A program made the position numbers and the translations under genes. Of a DNA stretch of 24,907 nt, positions 6,611 through 13,452 are shown piece after piece (positions within the stretch are counted from its first letter, which is position 1; the number at the start of each line of letters is the position of its first letter). The DNA is taken from the NCBI GenBank assembly GCA_948629335.1, contig CAPHZB010000017.1, positions 1-24,907 on the forward strand, given 5' to 3'. The notes under the pieces were generated by a model. The model was given only the letters and a program-made list of their open reading frames with translations, made no database searches and had not been told where the DNA came from. Origin of the DNA: an uncultured Bacilli bacterium (GTDB taxonomy: Bacteria > Bacillota_I > Bacilli_A > RF39 > UBA660).

Positions 6611-7526
6611 GTTTCTCATCCTCCTTTACAATTGTTTTAAAATAGTCCTCTAAAGAAATACCTGTTTCATATAGACTTTTAACATCAATCTCTTTTTTTA
6701 TTAACGCTTTATTTACTTTATCTGGTTGTGCCAAATAATCATAAAGTCTTATTTCTGTTTTATCAACTACTTTATAGTTGGTTGTATGTAAGTCAGTTTC
6801 AATAATTGTACAAGCGTTTTCTATATCTTCTGTTTTTATAACAATACATTTTCTACATTCTTCATCTAACTGTTCTTTTGAAAGTTCTTTAACTACATGT
6901 CCTGATTCAAGAATACAAAATTTTGTTGCTATTACATAAAGTTCTGATAGAATATGACTTGATATTAGAATGGTAATATTCTTCTCTTCATTTAAATTTT
7001 TAAAAGTCTGTCTTAAATTACTGATACCAATTGGATCTAATCCATTAATTGGTTCATCTAAAACAATAAAATCTGGATTGTCTAAGATAGCAAAAGCAAT
7101 TCCTAATCTTTGTTTCATGCCTAAAGATAGATTTTTGAATTTTTTTCTTTTCGCATCACTTAATTCTACTAATTTTAAAGATTCATCGATTTGACTTAAA
7201 TCAACAATTCCCTTTTGAATGGCATAATATTTTAGATTTTCGTAGCAAGTTAAGTTAGGAAAAAATGCAGGTTCTTCAATTAAACACCCCATTCTTTTTT
7301 TTGGTTCTAAAAGATTGTCATCTTTTTGTTGAAATAATTCAAATTCACCACTTGTTTTATTTGTTAATGTAGTAATTATGCGCATCAATGTCGTTTTCCC
7401 TGCCCCATTACGACCAATCAGTCCGTAAATATCCCCTTTATTCACAGTAATACTTACCTGATCTAAGGCTGTAAAATCTTTATACTTTTTTGTTAAGTTA
7501 TTTGTTTTTAATATAATTTCCTTCAT
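6603..7526 (-). CDS. ABC transporter ATP-binding protein (bacitracin/lantibiotic exporter type)
   Basis: A 307-residue protein. Walker A GLIGRNGAGKTT (about 37-48), Q-loop region LIEEPAFFPNLT, signature LSLGMKQRLGIA, Walker B FIVLDEPINGLD and H-loop ISSHILSEL are all intact. A C-terminal extension of about 90 residues follows, ending in LEDYFKTIVKED, as in BcrA-like drug and peptide exporters. GGAGGAGG lies four bases before the ATG. Its upstream region has three TTAAGA repeats and a TATACT box, so this gene likely heads a transporter-kinase operon activated by the neighbouring response regulator. Confidence 0.9.
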   Translation of the reverse strand: MKEIILKTNNLTKKYKDFTALDQVSITVNKGDIYGLIGRNGAGKTTLMRIITTLTNKTSGEFELFQQKDDNLLEPKKRMGCLIEEPAFFPNLTCYENLKYYAIQKGIVDLSQIDESLKLVELSDAKRKKFKNLSLGMKQRLGIAFAILDNPDFIVLDEPINGLDPIGISNLRQTFKNLNEEKNITILISSHILSELYVIATKFCILESGHVVKELSKEQLDEECRKCIVIKTEDIENACTIIETDLHTTNYKVVDKTEIRLYDYLAQPDKVNKALIKKEIDVKSLYETGISLEDYFKTIVKEDEKHV

Positions 7527-7547
7527 ATTTCCTCCTCCATAAAAAAT

Positions 7548-7602
7548 AGTATAAAAAAAAAGAATTAAAAAATTCTTAACACAATTCTTAAAAAAATCTT
7601 AA
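7548..7602 (-). promoter_or_regulatory. Candidate response-regulator binding repeats and promoter of the ABC genes
   Basis: TTAAGA occurs three times in direct orientation on the minus strand (7602-7597, 7591-7586, 7579-7574), 11 and 12 bases apart, about one DNA turn, as for tandem OmpR-family sites. A TATACT -10 lies at 7553-7548, with no good -35, so the third repeat sits near the -35 position of an activator-dependent promoter. The spacing is seen directly; the binding is inference. Confidence 0.5.
7552..7577 (-). terminator. Weak terminator-like hairpin between regulator and ABC genes
   Basis: AAGAATT and AATTCTT (7577-7560, minus strand) form a 7-bp AT-only stem with a four-base loop followed by eight T. 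It could end or reduce transcripts from the response regulator gene. It overlaps the third TTAAGA repeat. Confidence 0.4.
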
Positions 7603-7605
7603 ATT

Positions 7606-8277
7606 CTATTTTTTAAAGCGATAGCCAATGCTCCAAACTGTTTCAATATATTCCTCATTTGGATTGTTTTCCTTTAATTTGTTTCTTATTTTACTTATAT
7701 GTACATTTAAAGTGTTGTCATCTGCGGAATCTTCATCGCCCCAAACACGATCAAATAAAGTACTTTTTGTAATCACTTGATTTGGATTTTCCATAAAAAC
7801 TCTGAGAAGCTCAAATTCATTTTTTGTTAAAGACATTTTCTTTTTATTACAGATAACAGTAAAACTATTTCGATTCATTTCAATATCTTTATATTTTAAA
7901 ATAGAAGAAGGATTATGATTTTCAAAATGTTTTAATTGAATTTGGATGCGAGCCATCAATTCTTCATTTGAAAATGGCTTTGTGATATAATCATCAGCGC
8001 CTCGCCTAAATAACTCTAGTTTTTTGTCTAATTCATGAATGGCGCTCATTACGATAATAGGAACATTCTGTTTTGCTTTCAACTCTTCTATAATCTCTTC
8101 CCCATTTTTGCCTGGTAACATCAAATCAAGTAAAATGATACTTATAGTGGCATTATGAAGTAAAACCCCTTCTGTTCCTGAATAAGCGCTAACGGGTTCA
8201 TATCCATAAGAAATAACTAATTGTCTTAACATATCATTTATATTAGTGTCATCTTCTATAATTAGGATTTTTTTCAA
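7606..8277 (-). CDS. OmpR/PhoB-family response regulator
   Basis: About 223 residues. The receiver domain begins KKILIIEDD with acidic pocket E8-D9-D10, phospho-acceptor Asp51 (ILLDLMLPGKNG), switch Ser in IIVMSA and conserved Lys in ITKPFS. The C-terminal winged helix has LTKNEFELLRVF, then DRVWGDEDSADDNTLNVHIS and ends in the wing VWSIGYRFKK. I prefer the TTG at 8277 as start, giving the canonical MKKILIIEDD, with GGTG six bases upstream; a GTG at 8289 is the longer alternative. It probably receives phosphate from the kinase at 4871-5761 and activates the ABC genes through the TTAAGA repeats just past its own stop codon. Confidence 0.9.
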   Translation of the reverse strand: MKKILIIEDDTNINDMLRQLVISYGYEPVSAYSGTEGVLLHNATISIILLDLMLPGKNGEEIIEELKAKQNVPIIVMSAIHELDKKLELFRRGADDYITKPFSNEELMARIQIQLKHFENHNPSSILKYKDIEMNRNSFTVICNKKKMSLTKNEFELLRVFMENPNQVITKSTLFDRVWGDEDSADDNTLNVHISKIRNKLKENNPNEEYIETVWSIGYRFKK

Positions 8278-8300
8278 ATAAATCACCACATTTCCTATCT

Positions 8301-8309
8301 ATTATATCA
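8301..8309 (-). promoter_or_regulatory. Extended -10 promoter of the response regulator gene
   Basis: TGATATAAT, an exact extended -10. The expected start near 8294 leaves only about 17 bases of leader. The -35 is poor. Confidence 0.6.
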
Positions 8310-8387
8310 AGAAAAGAATAAATCTTCCATATTTTTTGGTATCACAATAGGATTTAAAGAAAATACTTTCTAATAGGACATTTTTAA

Positions 8388-8396
8388 TGCTATAAT
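8388..8396 (+). promoter_or_regulatory. Extended -10 promoter of a plus-strand antisense RNA
   Basis: TGCTATAAT on the plus strand, exact extended -10, with a weak TTCTAA at 17-bp spacing. The expected start is near 8403, pointing into the 3' end of the small membrane peptide gene. Confidence 0.55.
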
Positions 8397-8424
8397 GAAT
8401 ATGTCAAAGAAACTTGCATAAAAT

Positions 8425-8465
8425 AAAAAAGGAATACCTAGTCTTGAAGAGTTAGGTACTATTCC
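8425..8465 (-). terminator. Terminator of the small membrane peptide gene
   Basis: On the minus strand GGAATA plus CCTA pairs with TAGG plus TATTCC, leaving a three-base bulge, followed by TTTTTTATTTT. About 25 bases separate it from the stop codon. Confidence 0.75.
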
Positions 8466-8479
8466 AAAAATGTTTGTTT

Positions 8480-8512
8480 TAGTACCAACTTATGCAGTTG
8501 GTGCTATTTTTA
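8480..8512 (+). terminator. Strong plus-strand terminator inside the peptide gene's 3' end
   Basis: TAGTACCAAC (8480-8489) pairs with GTTGGTGCTA (8497-8506), 10 bp with one G-T pair and a seven-base loop, followed by TTTTTATT. On the opposite strand the same inverted repeat spans the stop codon of the small peptide gene. Confidence 0.7.
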
Positions 8513-8582
8513 TTAATATGACTAAAATCGCAATAATAAGGAGTATTATGATAGAACAAAGAGTTTTCTCTGATTTTCTCAT
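8490..8582 (-). CDS. 30-residue single-pass membrane peptide, candidate type I toxin
   Basis: MRKSEKTLCS, a hydrophobic run of isoleucine, leucine, alanine and valine of about 18 residues, then KIAPTA. The ATG at 8582 has an excellent GGAGGGTG site seven bases upstream; a longer frame to 8681 lacks one. It has its own exact extended -10 promoter (8650-8658) and its own terminator (8425-8465), making a transcript of about 220 nt. The ribosome site lies in a hairpin: CTCC and ACTT (8614-8604) face AAGT and GGAG (8599-8592). A plus-strand RNA overlaps its 3' end. Size, charge pattern and layout match type I toxins that damage membranes; a small regulatory membrane protein is the alternative. The peptide sequence is not one I recognise. 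Confidence 0.6.
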   Translation of the reverse strand: MRKSEKTLCSIIILLIIAILVILIKIAPTA

Positions 8583-8649
8583 AATTTCACCCTCCACTTC
8601 TAAAAGTAAAGGAGAATAGTACCTAAACGAACTAAATATTCCTGAATTC

Positions 8650-8658
8650 ATTATATCA
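8650..8658 (-). promoter_or_regulatory. Extended -10 promoter of the small membrane peptide gene
   Basis: TGATATAAT, identical to the response regulator -10; start expected near 8643, leaving a leader of about 60 nt. The -35 is poor. Confidence 0.6.
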
Positions 8659-8742
8659 AACGATTGTTCTTGATAAAACATTTTTATTACAAATTTGGCA
8701 TTGCTTTTATTTGAGTAATAAATATCCCCTAGTAATACATAT

Positions 8743-8772
8743 CCTTATCCTTAATCCTAATACTGGATAAGG
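8743..8772. repeat. 8-bp perfect inverted repeat downstream of the ASCH gene
   Basis: CCTTATCC and GGATAAGG with a 14-base loop. Seven T occur a few bases beyond it on the plus strand, but no plus-strand gene leads into it. It may terminate or stabilise the ASCH transcript. The surrounding 8683-8832 has open minus-strand stretches with a stop and a shift that I cannot identify. Confidence 0.3.
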
Positions 8773-8832
8773 TAAATTCTTTTTTTAGTTCTTCTAAATG
8801 ATTTCAATATCACTCGTTAAATCGTTCTTATT

Positions 8833-9225
8833 TTATTCTTTATAATCATAATCCCATAAACTTAACTTCCCATTTATAAAAATGGGCTTTATTTTTTTTA
8901 TGCTTTCAAGGTGAAAACCATATCCATTCCACTCTGTATGCTTTATAATACTGGAGTAAACAAAAGCATCCTTTTCCTTTAACATTTTTCTTGCTTTATC
9001 ATCAATTGGAATGCAGTCCGTTAAATTCACTTTTGCAATTATGCAACCACTCGGATAATCCAAATGATATTTCTCAAATTTTTTCATTGCTTTTTTATCT
9101 ATGCTTTTGCCTGCATGAATCAAAATCTCTCCTCTATATTTTGTCTTCCAAGTTCGAAATTCATATTCTTTTATCCCTTCTGCGATTAAAGAAGCAAATG
9201 GTTGTTTAATCGTTATCACTTTCAT
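8833..9225 (-). CDS. ASCH-domain protein
   Basis: About 130 residues from the ATG at 9225, chosen because AGGAGG lies nine bases upstream and MKVITIKQPFASLI is the standard opening of the ASCH fold. Conserved features are the opening IKQPFA, GIKEYEFRTWKTKYRGEILIH with the E, R and W-K-T residues lining the pocket, HAGK, GCIIAKVNLTDC and the end GKLSLWDYD. ASCH domains are beta-barrels related to PUA that bind nucleic acid or nucleosides; some hydrolyse modified cytidines. Which activity this one has is not visible. It is the next gene after the MATE fusion, with a 160-base gap. Confidence 0.85.
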   Translation of the reverse strand: MKVITIKQPFASLIAEGIKEYEFRTWKTKYRGEILIHAGKSIDKKAMKKFEKYHLDYPSGCIIAKVNLTDCIPIDDKARKMLKEKDAFVYSSIIKHTEWNGYGFHLESIKKIKPIFINGKLSLWDYDYKE

Positions 9226-9389
9226 GCCTTTGTTCCTCCTATTTTCTAACATATATTCTGAGATAATATTTATTAACCTAGTATATCCCCATCGTTAACA
9301 GTATACTATACTTAAGTAAAAAATAAAAGCTCTTGATGTGTTCTACCTTGTAAATTAATTACATTCTTGAAATTTTCCAAAAACATTTA

Positions 9390-11432
9390 TTATTTTATTC
9401 GCAATCTTATATAATTTTCTAACATAGTAATTGTCTCTTCCATTTCTAATTTAGAAGTATCAACACTCATATCATAATTTGACTTATCTCCCCATTTTTG
9501 GGAAGTAAAATGAGTATAGTATTCAGCCCTTTCCCTATCAATTTTTTGTATCTTCTTTCTTGCGTCTTCTTCACTCATCTTTTCATACTTCATTTTACGA
9601 TTTATTTTAAAATCCATGTCGGTTGCATAAACAAATATTTTAATTACATTTTCCTTATCTTTTAAAATATAATCTGAGCATCTTCCTATAATAATGCAAT
9701 TTTCCTTTGCATATAATTCTTCAATTGCCTTCGCTTGTTTCAAGAAAATACTATCAGGAGCACTAACCGGTAAAACATCCTTATTTTTCGTAAATACATA
9801 GTTAGTAGCAAATCCATACCAAAAACTTGACTTTTCTTTTTCGTCTACTTTTTCTAGTGTTTTCATATCAATACTATAACTTTTAGAAATATTTTTTAAT
9901 AATTCCTTATCATAACATTTGATATTTAATCTTTTTGCAAGTTCTTCTCCAATATATTTTCCACCACTTTCAAATTCTCTTCCAATGCAAATAACAAAGT
10001 GGTTCTTTGAAGATATAGGCTCTTCTGGTATAACATCTTTTGTCAAATCCTCTTTTATCAACTTCTTAATTTTTTTACTTTCCATGGATACAAATAAAAC
10101 TGTGACAATAAATGCCCCGATATCAGCAATTGGTCCTGCCCATAACATCGAATATAAATCTCCACATAATCCTAATAGACAAACACCGGGTACCAATAAA
10201 ACAACATCTCTCATTAACGATAATACCATTGCCTTATAAGGTCTATCTATGGATTGTAAAAAAATGCAACTTGCTTTTTGAATACAACAAAGTAATATGC
10301 TCCCTAAATAAATTCTAAAACTTAAAATAGCATAATCATGATAAAATGCTAAATCATTGGCATGACCACCAAATAATTGCACAATAAATCCAGGACATAA
10401 TTCAAATAAAATGCATGCAATTAAACCAACGATTACATTTGCTATAAGAATGGATTTATAAGTATCTAATACCCTTTGATATTTCTTCGCCCCATAATTA
10501 TAACCGATGATAGGTTGTCCTCCAACAGCTACACCCAGACTAAACGCTAATACAATAGCAAATATTTTAAATACAATACCAAGAGCTCCACCTGCATCAG
10601 TAGCATGAACTCCTCCAATACTACCAACTACATGATTAGCAACTATGGTAATTACCGCAATTGATGCCTGTGTAATAAAACTTGAAATTCCCAATTTTAG
10701 AAATTTTCCACACACAGCAAAGTCTATTTTAAAACTTTCCTTATTTAGTTCTATCAATTTTGTTTTTCTAAAATAGAAAGCACATGCAATCGCTGAGGCA
10801 ATTTGTCCAACAATAGTTGCTATAGCTGCTCCTTCAATTCCCATATGAAATCCAAATATCAAAATAGGATCTAAAATGAGGTTAATAACTGCTCCAATTA
10901 TGGTAGCAATCATAGAGTATGCTGGTGAACCATCTGCACGAATAATGGATGATATAGCCGATGTAAACATATAAAAAGGAACACCCATCAATATAATGGT
11001 TAGATATTGCTTTGTAAATTCCTGACATCTCACATCATAACCACTGATTCCTAGTACATCTAAAATCGGATTCATCAATAAAAAGCCAACAAATGCGAGT
11101 ACTAATCCTACAAATACGACAGCAATAATAGAATTACCAACACATTTATTACTGGTCTTTTTATCCTTTGATCCTAAAGAGATACTAAATAAAGCTGCAC
11201 AACCATCACCAATTAATTGCGCTAAAGCAAGAGCTACCACTGTAAATGGATAAACCAAAGTCGTTGCCATAATTCCAGCTGTACCTGCATCACTATTGCC
11301 AATAAATATTTGATCTACAATATTATATAAAGCACTAACAAGCATTGCCAATATACACGGTATAGAGAATTTTAGTAACAAACTTTTTACAGGTGCACTT
11401 GTTAAATAAAAATTTTCTTTTGTGTCTTCCAT
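9390..11432 (-). CDS. MATE-family efflux transporter fused to a cytidylate-kinase-like domain
   Basis: A 680-residue protein. Residues 1 to about 450 are a twelve-helix MATE transporter: two six-helix halves, opening YLTSAPVKSLLLKFSIPCIL with DQIFIGN in helix 1-2 and GQPIIGYNYGAKKYQRV at the start of the second half. MATE proteins export cationic drugs or metabolites using Na+ or H+. After a short charged linker (about 455-472), residues 475-680 form a cytidylate-kinase-like domain: ICIGREFESGGKYIGEELAK as P-loop and following helix, then CYDKELL, IIGRCSDYIL and a helical lid (MKYEKMSEEDARKKI). The normal family lengths are about 450 and 200, so this is a full-length fusion without frameshift. 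GAGAGGAAG precedes the ATG. The small-molecule substrate of the kinase-like part is unknown. Confidence 0.88.
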   Translation of the reverse strand: MEDTKENFYLTSAPVKSLLLKFSIPCILAMLVSALYNIVDQIFIGNSDAGTAGIMATTLVYPFTVVALALAQLIGDGCAALFSISLGSKDKKTSNKCVGNSIIAVVFVGLVLAFVGFLLMNPILDVLGISGYDVRCQEFTKQYLTIILMGVPFYMFTSAISSIIRADGSPAYSMIATIIGAVINLILDPILIFGFHMGIEGAAIATIVGQIASAIACAFYFRKTKLIELNKESFKIDFAVCGKFLKLGISSFITQASIAVITIVANHVVGSIGGVHATDAGGALGIVFKIFAIVLAFSLGVAVGGQPIIGYNYGAKKYQRVLDTYKSILIANVIVGLIACILFELCPGFIVQLFGGHANDLAFYHDYAILSFRIYLGSILLCCIQKASCIFLQSIDRPYKAMVLSLMRDVVLLVPGVCLLGLCGDLYSMLWAGPIADIGAFIVTVLFVSMESKKIKKLIKEDLTKDVIPEEPISSKNHFVICIGREFESGGKYIGEELAKRLNIKCYDKELLKNISKSYSIDMKTLEKVDEKEKSSFWYGFATNYVFTKNKDVLPVSAPDSIFLKQAKAIEELYAKENCIIIGRCSDYILKDKENVIKIFVYATDMDFKINRKMKYEKMSEEDARKKIQKIDRERAEYYTHFTSQKWGDKSNYDMSVDTSKLEMEETITMLENYIRLRIK

Positions 11433-11456
11433 AAAAATTCTTCCTCTCTAAAATTT

Positions 11457-11494
11457 AAAAAGCGTAGAAAACCTGTTCGGATTCTACGCTTTTT
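11457..11494. terminator. Strong bidirectional-type terminator, probably the original serS terminator
   Basis: AAAAAGCGTAGAA and TTCTACGCTTTTT pair over 13 bp around a 12-base loop. Read on the minus strand it ends transcripts coming from the displaced serS end, 135 bases upstream, just before the MATE gene. Confidence 0.8.
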
Positions 11495-11630
11495 AAGCTG
11501 TCGCGACTTCTTTATTATATATCTTTTTCTGCTTTTTTTCAATAAGCAAATTTTTATTTTTACTCATTTTTTTCATATGAAATGTGCCCTTATGATTCAT
11601 TTATTCTATGAATAAGTGTGTACTATATAT

Positions 11631-11768
11631 TTATTTTTGTTTTGGTTTCATAACCTCTAATCCACCCATATAAGGTTGTAAAACCTTTAAAATTTTTACA
11701 CTACCATCTTTTTGATAACCTTGTTCAAGAATTGCAATCACTGCACGTGGACTAGCAATAACTGTGTT
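11631..11768 (-). pseudogene. serS: Displaced 3' end of serS
   Basis: This encodes the last 45 or so residues of seryl-tRNA synthetase, from NTVIASPRAVIAILEQ to EVMKPKQK and a stop, without the rest of the gene. It is a 128-bp near-copy (three mismatches) of the intact gene's end at 18066-18193, in the same orientation. Encoded changes are Cys to Gly and Pro to Leu, and the last residues are KPKQK instead of KPN. It is followed by a strong terminator, so it may be the original chromosomal end of serS, separated from its gene by the island between. Confidence 0.85.
11641..11768. repeat. Direct repeat, left copy (serS 3' end)
   Basis: 128 bp, 125 identical to 18066-18193; similarity stops abruptly on both sides. 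It marks the left limit of the island. Confidence 0.9.
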
Positions 11769-11806
11769 TATTGTAGTTTCAATGTGCTCCCTAATGGAAA
11801 TTTAAA

Positions 11807-12052
11807 TTATTTGTCACTAACCACTACTACTTGATACTCATCAGAATAAACAGGAGAATCAAATGTTTTATCAAATTTTTCAACTTTAATACTTTCCTTT
11901 TTCAAATAATTAGAAATAATTGGCATAGCCCGATTTAAAAATTCTTCATAACCTTTTTCAGTAAAATAGGATGTACACTTTGATGAATAAGTTGGAGGTT
12001 TAGGTAACCAGCAAATATCTTTATTTGATAATATTTCTTTCCATTCATTCAA
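11807..12052 (-). CDS. Small hypothetical protein, 5' end uncertain
   Basis: 81 residues, soluble, with NEWKEILSNKDICWLPKPPT near the start, YFTEKGYEEFLNRAMPIISN and a C-terminal strand DEYQVVVVSDK. I recognise no function. The frame begins with TTG just after an in-frame TAG and has no ribosome site; an ATG in another frame overlaps. The 5' end may have been lost when the surrounding DNA was rearranged. It is the first frame inside the island next to the displaced serS end. Confidence 0.4.
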   Translation of the reverse strand: MNEWKEILSNKDICWLPKPPTYSSKCTSYFTEKGYEEFLNRAMPIISNYLKKESIKVEKFDKTFDSPVYSDEYQVVVVSDK

Positions 12053-12141
12053 ATTATACTAAGGGCAGGAAAAAATTAAATATGCAAAGTTGTTCAAAAA
12101 TATAGTTCTCTCCTTTAAAAGTTTAAATAACATGTTTAATT

Positions 12142-12282
12142 TTATGTTGCCACCAGTATAACATTATTTTTTAAAGCATTGTAAATTCCTTCGCCATTAT
12201 AAGTGATACGATAATATTTACAATTATTGATATTAGATAATAATTTAATCATTTTATCAAAATCACTTTCCAAAGCTTCCAT
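12142..12282 (-). other. 46-codon gene fragment of unknown origin
   Basis: MEALESDFDKMIKLLSNINN, followed by YYRITYNGEGIYNALKNNVI. It looks like the end of a larger protein: no ribosome site, and it overlaps the broken hydrolase gene in another frame. The alternation of helix and strand residues looks protein-coding, but I cannot name the family. The remainder of 12053-12141 shows nothing recognisable. Confidence 0.3.
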
Positions 12283-12406
12283 CTCTTTTTCGATTAGGAA
12301 CAATGCAATTTAATTTTCTTTTACTTAATTGTTTCTTTAACCATGAAATCCAATTTTTGTAAGGATTACCATAAGAACCATGAATTATAAAATAGTTATT
12401 TTTCAT
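12263..12406 (-). pseudogene. N-terminal fragment of an RBBP9/YdeN-type serine hydrolase (copy 2)
   Basis: 47 residues, opening MKNNYFIIHGSYGNPYKNWI and continuing SWLKKQLSKRKLNCIVPN before running out at a TGA. This is the first strand and helix of a small alpha/beta hydrolase; the serine, aspartate and histidine are absent. The ATG overlaps the end of pnuC by 11 bases, so it was translationally coupled to it. It is clearly related to the fragment at 4163-4251 (shared NYFIIHGSY and LSKR), which also follows an NTF2-like gene. Confidence 0.6.
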
Positions 12407-13067
12407 TTTTTATTTTCCCTTTCTTTGCTTCTACATTCCATTTAATTACCCCATAAACATTAATAAGTAAGTAACCAACTGATACTAGTAACATCATGGT
12501 AGAACCTGTACCCTTATTCATAAAAGTTATAATCCAAATACCTAAATCTATAACATTATTAATTAACCATAACCACCACGATTCTTTAAATCTAAGTATC
12601 ATGAGTATTATTCCACAAAGATTAATACAATTAGAACTGGCATCCATAAATGCTAGTCTTTGGTTTGGAATGAGTGTTAATAAATATCCTAGTAACGAAC
12701 TACCGATTACACAAGATAAAGTAATAATTATGGAATTTTTCAAAGTAAATTCTCGCACCTTTATATTTTTTTCTTCATTTAGATTTTTATTCCAAGTAAT
12801 AAATCCATTAATTTGAAGAGGTGAGAATATAAATATATAAAAGAAAAATATTCCATACAAATTATTTTTAAAAGAAACATATCCCATTAAAAGATAATTA
12901 ATTAAACCTAAAATGTAGTTGATCCTTTTTCCTTCACTTGCAAAATAAGCACATAATAACCCAGTTAAGAGAATCGCTCCACCCACTATAATATCATTGG
13001 AAATTATACCAGAAATTAGAGAAATTATTAAGCAAATAATAGTGATTATTATATACTTTTTATTCAT
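12396..13067 (-). CDS. pnuC: PnuC-like nicotinamide riboside / vitamin transporter
   Basis: 223 residues with about seven membrane helices. The centre has the features of PnuC transporters: NYLLMGYVSFKNNLYGIFFF, then a helix ending PLQINGFITWNKN with the N-G-F-x-x-W motif, and near the end WWLWLINNVIDLGIWI with the conserved W and N residues of the substrate path. PnuC proteins import nicotinamide riboside for NAD synthesis; relatives take thiamine or riboflavin, which I cannot exclude. The start overlaps the NTF2-like gene by eight bases and the end overlaps a hydrolase fragment, so all three were translationally coupled. It lies within the island. Confidence 0.8.
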   Translation of the reverse strand: MNKKYIIITIICLIISLISGIISNDIIVGGAILLTGLLCAYFASEGKRINYILGLINYLLMGYVSFKNNLYGIFFFYIFIFSPLQINGFITWNKNLNEEKNIKVREFTLKNSIIITLSCVIGSSLLGYLLTLIPNQRLAFMDASSNCINLCGIILMILRFKESWWLWLINNVIDLGIWIITFMNKGTGSTMMLLVSVGYLLINVYGVIKWNVEAKKGKIKNEK

Positions 13068-13407
13068 CTTTCATTTCCCAACTTTTAAAATAAATACATT
13101 CAAAATCATTATTAAATTTTATTTCATAAATTCCATCAAAATTTCGATTATTTTGTTTTAAAATCCATTGCACAATTACAGTAAATCCATCTATTGCTAA
13201 TATATTAAACTCTATATTTTGTATATTCTCATTTTTTATATGTTGCCATTCCTGATTTATTTCTTCAATAGTTGTATATGGTTTCACAAATGGTGTTTCT
13301 TGATAAAAAGTTGTATTTGTAAATAGAGAAACAGCACTATCAATATCTTTATTAAACCAGTATTTTTTTAATTTATTTAACCAGTGTTCTACAGTTTTTT
13401 TATTCAT
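13060..13407 (-). CDS. NTF2-like / SnoaL-like small protein, paralogue of 4259-4627
   Basis: 115 residues: an N-terminal helix (VEHWLNKLKKYWFNKDIDSA), then LFTNTTFYQETPFVKPYTTI and strands IEFNILAIDGFTVIVQWILK, ending NFDGIYEIKFNNDFECIYFK with SWEMKDE. The order and the closing DGIYEI...YFKSW match the NTF2-like protein at 4259-4627 (DGIFQI...YFKQW). Such domains often form small enzymes or ligand-binding dimers; no catalytic residues can be named. AAAGGA precedes the ATG. It is followed by pnuC with an eight-base overlap and preceded by an unknown gene 45 bases upstream. Confidence 0.75.
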   Translation of the reverse strand: MNKKTVEHWLNKLKKYWFNKDIDSAVSLFTNTTFYQETPFVKPYTTIEEINQEWQHIKNENIQNIEFNILAIDGFTVIVQWILKQNNRNFDGIYEIKFNNDFECIYFKSWEMKDE

Positions 13408-13452
13408 TATTTTTCCTTTCCATATTCCACATTTTTAATATCTTCTATTATT

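Larger units (their letters stand above)
8403..8512 (+). ncRNA. Putative antisense RNA antitoxin
   Basis: A transcript of about 110 nt is defined by an exact extended -10 at 8391-8396 and a strong terminator at 8480-8512. It has no ribosome site or convincing frame. It runs convergently into the peptide gene, covering its terminator, its 3' UTR and its last codons, giving roughly 85-90 nt of perfect complementarity. Convergent 3'-overlapping antisense RNAs of this kind are the antitoxins of Bacillota type I systems such as bsrG/SR4 and txpA/RatA. Inferred from signals only. Confidence 0.5.
8452..8626. repeat. 13-bp inverted repeat flanking the peptide gene (5'-3' mRNA pairing)
   Basis: TTAGGTACTATTC at 8452-8464 and its exact complement GAATAGTACCTAA at 8614-8626. 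In the peptide mRNA these are the 5' leader, directly next to the hairpin hiding the ribosome site, and the 5' arm of the terminator. They could pair over 13 bp, closing the mRNA into a loop, as 5'-3' pairing does in hok-type toxin mRNAs. Confidence 0.6.

Noticed and set aside
8683..8825. Minus-strand stretch reading EELKKEFTLSSIRIKDKDMY with a shift and a stop
   Set aside because: It looks weakly protein-like, but it is short, has no start or ribosome site and no family; mentioned only as possible decayed coding DNA.
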